Source: Microbacterium proteolyticum (GTDB taxonomy: Bacteria > Actinomycetota > Actinomycetes > Actinomycetales > Microbacteriaceae). Taken from it: a stretch of DNA of 64,000 nucleotides. Numbering within the stretch: position 1 is the stretch's first letter; each line of letters begins with the position of its first letter. Position numbers and translations under genes: made by a program. The notes under the pieces are model-generated. The model had not been told where the DNA came from and made no database searches. It saw nothing but the letters and a program-made list of their open reading frames with translations. This document shows positions 63,115 to 64,000 of the stretch, piece after piece. Location of the stretch: the NCBI RefSeq assembly GCF_030818075.1, contig NZ_JAUSZZ010000001.1, positions 2,356,001 through 2,420,000 on the forward strand, read 5' to 3'.

Positions 63115-63264
63115 TGCACCGGGGCGTGCGATACCCGCCCCGGTGCAGGTTTCGCGCTCCGAACCTGGCCTCCAGGACGGGAATCCGCCCCGAACCAGGC
63201 CTGCAGCACGGGATGCGCCCCGAACACGCGCCGGGGTCGGTCCGGACGGGGACCCGCCCGAACC
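63115..63264. repeat. hairpin element (family member 2) plus ~31-bp tandem repeats
   Basis: Perfect arms TGCACCGGGGCG (63115-63126) and CGCCCCGGTGCA (63136-63147) flank a nine-base loop. They are followed by TTTCGCGCTCCGAACCTGG. Three more degenerate units with CCGAAC at their centre follow at spacings of 31, 30 and 38 bp (GAAC at 63161, 63192, 63222 and 63260). The first part matches the plan of the element at 11951-12002. It occupies most of the 342-bp gap 62942-63283, in which no gene is visible. Confidence 0.7.
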
Positions 63265-63283
63265 GACCAGCGCGGGGACGGCG

Positions 63284-64000
63284 TCAGCGCTGCGCGGCCG
63301 CCAGGGCCACGACCTCGGCCGCGGCGTGCGAGACCTCGTCGTTCACGACGCGGTAGTCGAACTCGTTCTGCGCAGCGAGCTCGACGCGGGCGGTGCGCAG
63401 GCGCCGGGCGCGTTCCTCGGCATCCTCCGTCCCGCGTCCGACGAGGCGCTGGACGAGTTCGTCCCAGCTCGGCGGCAGCAGGAAGACAAGGGTCGCGGAC
63501 GGGTCGGCGGCCCGCACTTGACGTGCTCCCTGCAGATCGATCTCGAGCAGGACGGTACCGCCCGCGGCCAGCACGCGCTCGATCGGCTCGCGGGGTGTGC
63601 CGTACCGGTTCTGATTGTGCACGACGGCCCACTCCAGCAGCTCCCCCGCGGCGACCATCCGGTCGAACTCGGCGTTGTCGACGAAGTAGTAGTGCTCACC
63701 CTCGACCTCGCCGGGGCGCGGGCGGCGCGTGGTCGCGGAGACCGAGAGGTGGATCTGCGGGTAGTTCTCCTTGATGTGCGCGGCCACCGTGCCTTTGCCG
63801 ACGGCCGTGGGACCGGCGAGCACGATCAACCGGCTGCGCCCGTCACGGGGCGCCGGTTCGGGCCAGCGACTGTCGAGGAACGCCCGCAGCGCGTCGCGCT
63901 GGCGCGTGCCGAGACCGCCCAGGCGCTTGACCGGAGAGATGCCGAGCGAGACGAGGATGCGGTCGCGCTTGCTCTCGCCGATCGCGGGGATCGCGGTGAG
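63284..64000 (-). CDS. gmk: mIHF-like domain fused to guanylate kinase (partial)
   Basis: The frame is open from its stop at 63284 to the window edge, giving 238 residues. The C-terminal ~182 residues are guanylate kinase (GMP + ATP to GDP + ADP), with P-loop GPTAVGKGT, VSATTRRPRPGEVEGEHYYF and EIDLQGARQV. The preceding ~55 residues in the same frame read AIPAIGESKRDRILVSLGIS, then GLGTRQRDALRAFL, matching the C-terminal part of actinobacterial integration host factor mIHF. In many actinobacteria mihF is a separate gene before gmk; here the two are joined. The true start lies beyond 64000. Confidence 0.9.
   Translation of the reverse strand, partial: LTAIPAIGESKRDRILVSLGISPVKRLGGLGTRQRDALRAFLDSRWPEPAPRDGRSRLIVLAGPTAVGKGTVAAHIKENYPQIHLSVSATTRRPRPGEVEGEHYYFVDNAEFDRMVAAGELLEWAVVHNQNRYGTPREPIERVLAAGGTVLLEIDLQGARQVRAADPSATLVFLLPPSWDELVQRLVGRGTEDAEERARRLRTARVELAAQNEFDYRVVNDEVSHAAAEVVALAAAQR

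Overview
The window is high-GC DNA (roughly 70% by eye) from an actinobacterium of the family Microbacteriaceae, most probably Microbacterium or a close relative. I base this on synteny and family content, not on a database search. Supporting signs are the trmI - FKBP - pafB - pafC - tatA - tatC - helY order, lnt next to rbpA, a his-trp-lgt-gltBD-pyk block, an HGxxPAAW small protein beside trpC, a degenerate PriA, and a guanylate kinase fused in frame to an mIHF-like domain. Everything looks chromosomal and mostly housekeeping. I see no prophage, insertion sequence, CRISPR array, secondary-metabolite cluster or recognisable defence island.

Layout. 1-9.0 kb: the end of a histidine phosphatase, a sirtuin, a TrmH-type RNA methyltransferase, a LysE exporter, an SGNH hydrolase, a helicase with a minisatellite in its N-terminus, a ferritin-like/VIT1 protein and a 2OG-Fe(II) oxygenase. 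9.0-9.5 kb: tRNA-Leu(GAG) followed by three tandem 161-bp units carrying its 3' end and terminator. 9.7-13.2 kb: M20 peptidase, uppP, a repeat-rich gap and a PAC2 protein. 13.3-21.7 kb: HAD - trmI - FKBP lipoprotein - pafB - pafC - tatA - tatC - helY, in the Mycobacterium order but without the Pup-proteasome genes that usually sit in the middle. 21.7-31.7 kb: lnt, rbpA, GDPD, an SDR, an S9 peptidase, small membrane proteins, an AEC transporter and a second SGNH hydrolase. 31.8-40.3 kb: a frameshifted MFS gene, an LLM-class oxidoreductase, a DUF885 protein, polA, a thioesterase, an ANTAR response regulator and tRNA-Leu(CAA). 40.3-55.1 kb: one long minus-strand block, read in transcription order as hisE-hisG-hisF-hisI - Trp-associated membrane protein - HGxxPAAW protein - trpC-trpB-trpA - lgt - gltB-gltD - pyk. 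55.1-56.0 kb: a non-coding array of four 71-nt dyad-symmetric elements just upstream of hisE. 56.0-64.0 kb: rpe, rsmB, fmt, priA, metK, rpoZ and the gmk fusion.

How the genes work together. The his/trp/gltBD block links histidine and tryptophan synthesis to glutamate supply. Many genes overlap by four bases (ATGA or GTGA), which implies translational coupling. Internal promoters appear at the HGxxPAAW-trpCBA boundary and before lgt. pafB and pafC would encode the DNA-damage regulator, tatA and tatC the Tat pore, and lgt and lnt two steps of lipoprotein maturation. trpE is absent from the place where relatives often carry it.

The most unusual features are not genes: (1) the array of 71-nt palindromes upstream of the his/trp operon; (2) repeat expansions anchored at the 3' ends of genes (sirtuin, PAC2, rpe, tRNA-Leu); (3) a strong excess of the heptamer GGATGCC/GGCATCC that overrides normal codon choice; (4) a TANNNT hexamer lying exactly 6-7 nt before the start codon of about fifteen genes, the mark of leaderless transcription.
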